Made by a program: the position numbers and the translations under genes
In this document: positions 13,996 through 14,724 of the stretch, piece after piece
Numbering within the stretch: position 1 is the stretch's first letter
How the letters are laid out: the number at the start of each line of letters is the position of its first letter
Assembly: GCA_016649775.1 (NCBI GenBank)
Contig: JAENWY010000027.1
Coordinates: 1 to 14,724, forward strand
Length of the DNA stretch: 14,724 nucleotides
Reading direction: 5' to 3'
Source: Spirochaetaceae bacterium
GTDB lineage: Bacteria > Spirochaetota > Spirochaetia > Sphaerochaetales > Sphaerochaetaceae
Notes under the pieces: generated by a model
What the model saw: the letters and a program-made list of their open reading frames with translations, nothing else
The model's database searches: none
Told to the model about the DNA's origin: nothing

Positions 13996-14719
13996 TAATC
14001 ATTGAACCACCAACTAGTACAACTTTCATTTTATCTTTGTGTTTTATAGAAACATTTGTCATCAAAGTTTGTAGTTCTTTAGGTTCCCCTACCATGGATA
14101 AAATATCACCATCATGAATGCGAGTGAAACCTTCTGGAATAAGTGTTCCATGCTTATTTTTTATCGCGGCTACAATATAGTTAAATTTAGATTCTTTCCT
14201 TACTTCCATAATTGTTTTATCAACAAAGTTATTAAATCTACCTACTGTATAATTATATAAGATAAAAGGAGAATCATTGAAGGTTGTTACATTATTATAA
14301 ATACCATTATGTAGAATATTATAAATTGATTTAGCTGTTACAATATTAGGATTGATGATTTCATCGATTCCAAGAAGGGAACCACCTTGAATACCGTTTT
14401 TACCACTCCAACCAAGATTCTTTATAGCTGCAATTGTTTTAGTTTCTTTAAATTGACTTTCCACTAATCCACATGAAACAATATTAGTTTCATCATTACC
14501 AGTAACAGTTATAAAAGCATCAGCATCATTACAATTTGCTAATTTTAGAACTTCTAGGTCAGTACCATTTCCAATAAAACCCATACAGTCAAATTTATTT
14601 AATACATTATCTAAACGTGTTTTATTGTTATCAATAAAAGTAATATAGGCACCTTCTTTGCATAATCTACTAGCAATTCTAGAACCCCTTCTTCCTGCTC
14701 CTACAATAATAACCCTCAT
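13982..14719 (-). CDS. trkA: TrkA N-terminal half (first RCK domain), ends prematurely
   Basis: TrkA is the cytoplasmic NAD(H)/ATP-binding gating subunit of the Trk K+ channel. Seen: Rossmann motif GAGRRG (7-12), acidic D30 at the end of the second strand, FIGNGTD (about 48-54), ITVTGNDETNIVSC (71-84) as the nucleotide-contact helix, then a TrkA-C domain (about 150-228). At residue 231 a second Rossmann fold begins with MKVVLVGGSMIT and the frame stops after RFS (residue 245). A normal TrkA carries on for about 210 residues; these are found in the -1 frame directly downstream. The ATG is 5 nt from the window edge, so its ribosome site cannot be seen, but the start fits the family. The second glycine loop, GGSMIT, is degenerate, as is common in second RCK units. 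Confidence 0.88.
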   Translation of the reverse strand: MRVIIVGAGRRGSRIASRLCKEGAYITFIDNNKTRLDNVLNKFDCMGFIGNGTDLEVLKLANCNDADAFITVTGNDETNIVSCGLVESQFKETKTIAAIKNLGWSGKNGIQGGSLLGIDEIINPNIVTAKSIYNILHNGIYNNVTTFNDSPFILYNYTVGRFNNFVDKTIMEVRKESKFNYIVAAIKNKHGTLIPEGFTRIHDGDILSMVGEPKELQTLMTNVSIKHKDKMKVVLVGGSMITRFS

Positions 14720-14724
14720 TAGAG

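Noticed and set aside
13356..14719. trkA as two natural single-RCK genes.
   Set aside because: The break falls inside the glycine loop of the second Rossmann fold, the downstream half lacks its first strand, has only a TTG start and no ribosome site, and the missing residues are present in the -1 frame.

Overview
The window is AT-rich DNA with compact bacterial genes and long, gene-poor AT-rich spacers. Gene content points to a low-GC anaerobe that makes [FeFe]-hydrogenase: HydF maturase with its TM1266-type partner, and an NADH:rubredoxin-oxidoreductase-like flavoprotein. A spirochaete or a clostridia-like organism would both fit; I cannot decide between them from sequence alone, and there is no rRNA or tRNA here.

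Layout. (1) 1-825, minus: the N-terminal 275 residues of a rubredoxin-reductase-like FAD/NAD oxidoreductase that runs off the left edge. (2) 826-1417: a non-coding stretch holding a near-consensus promoter, a predicted structured RNA of about 175 nt and an intrinsic terminator, upstream of the flavoprotein gene. (3) 1418-2865, minus: TM1266-family gene and hydF, 2 nt apart, behind a leader with an attenuator-like hairpin. (4) 3000-5389, minus: a Na+/phosphate cotransporter with a PhoU-like tail, then a terminator-like hairpin, then a histidine phosphatase. (5) 5648-6535, plus: a membrane PAP2 phosphatase divergent from the cotransporter, ended by a very strong hairpin. (6) 7239-8945, plus: a membrane-bound diguanylate cyclase with an extracytoplasmic domain and seven further membrane spans. 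(7) 8946-9378: a spacer between convergent genes containing a large imperfect inverted repeat with a nested hairpin. (8) 9379-11808, minus: M18 aminopeptidase, D-aminoacyl-tRNA deacylase (dtd) and an unrecognised 143-residue protein. (9) 11899-14719, minus: trkA and trkH, the Trk potassium uptake system, overlapping by one base; trkA is split by an apparent -1 frameshift inside its second Rossmann fold.

Functional picture. Genes 1 and 3 belong to anaerobic redox metabolism. Genes 4 and 5 all handle phosphate or phosphoesters (uptake, phosphate-ester and lipid-phosphate hydrolysis) and share one intergenic control region with several palindromes. TrkAH imports K+. The rest is housekeeping (peptide turnover, proofreading of D-aminoacyl-tRNA) plus c-di-GMP signalling. 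I did not find a CRISPR array, defence system, complete insertion sequence or phage gene. The most interesting items are the unidentified structured RNA at 914-1089, the leader hairpin ahead of the hydF operon, the inverted-repeat element at 9122-9327 and the trkA frameshift.
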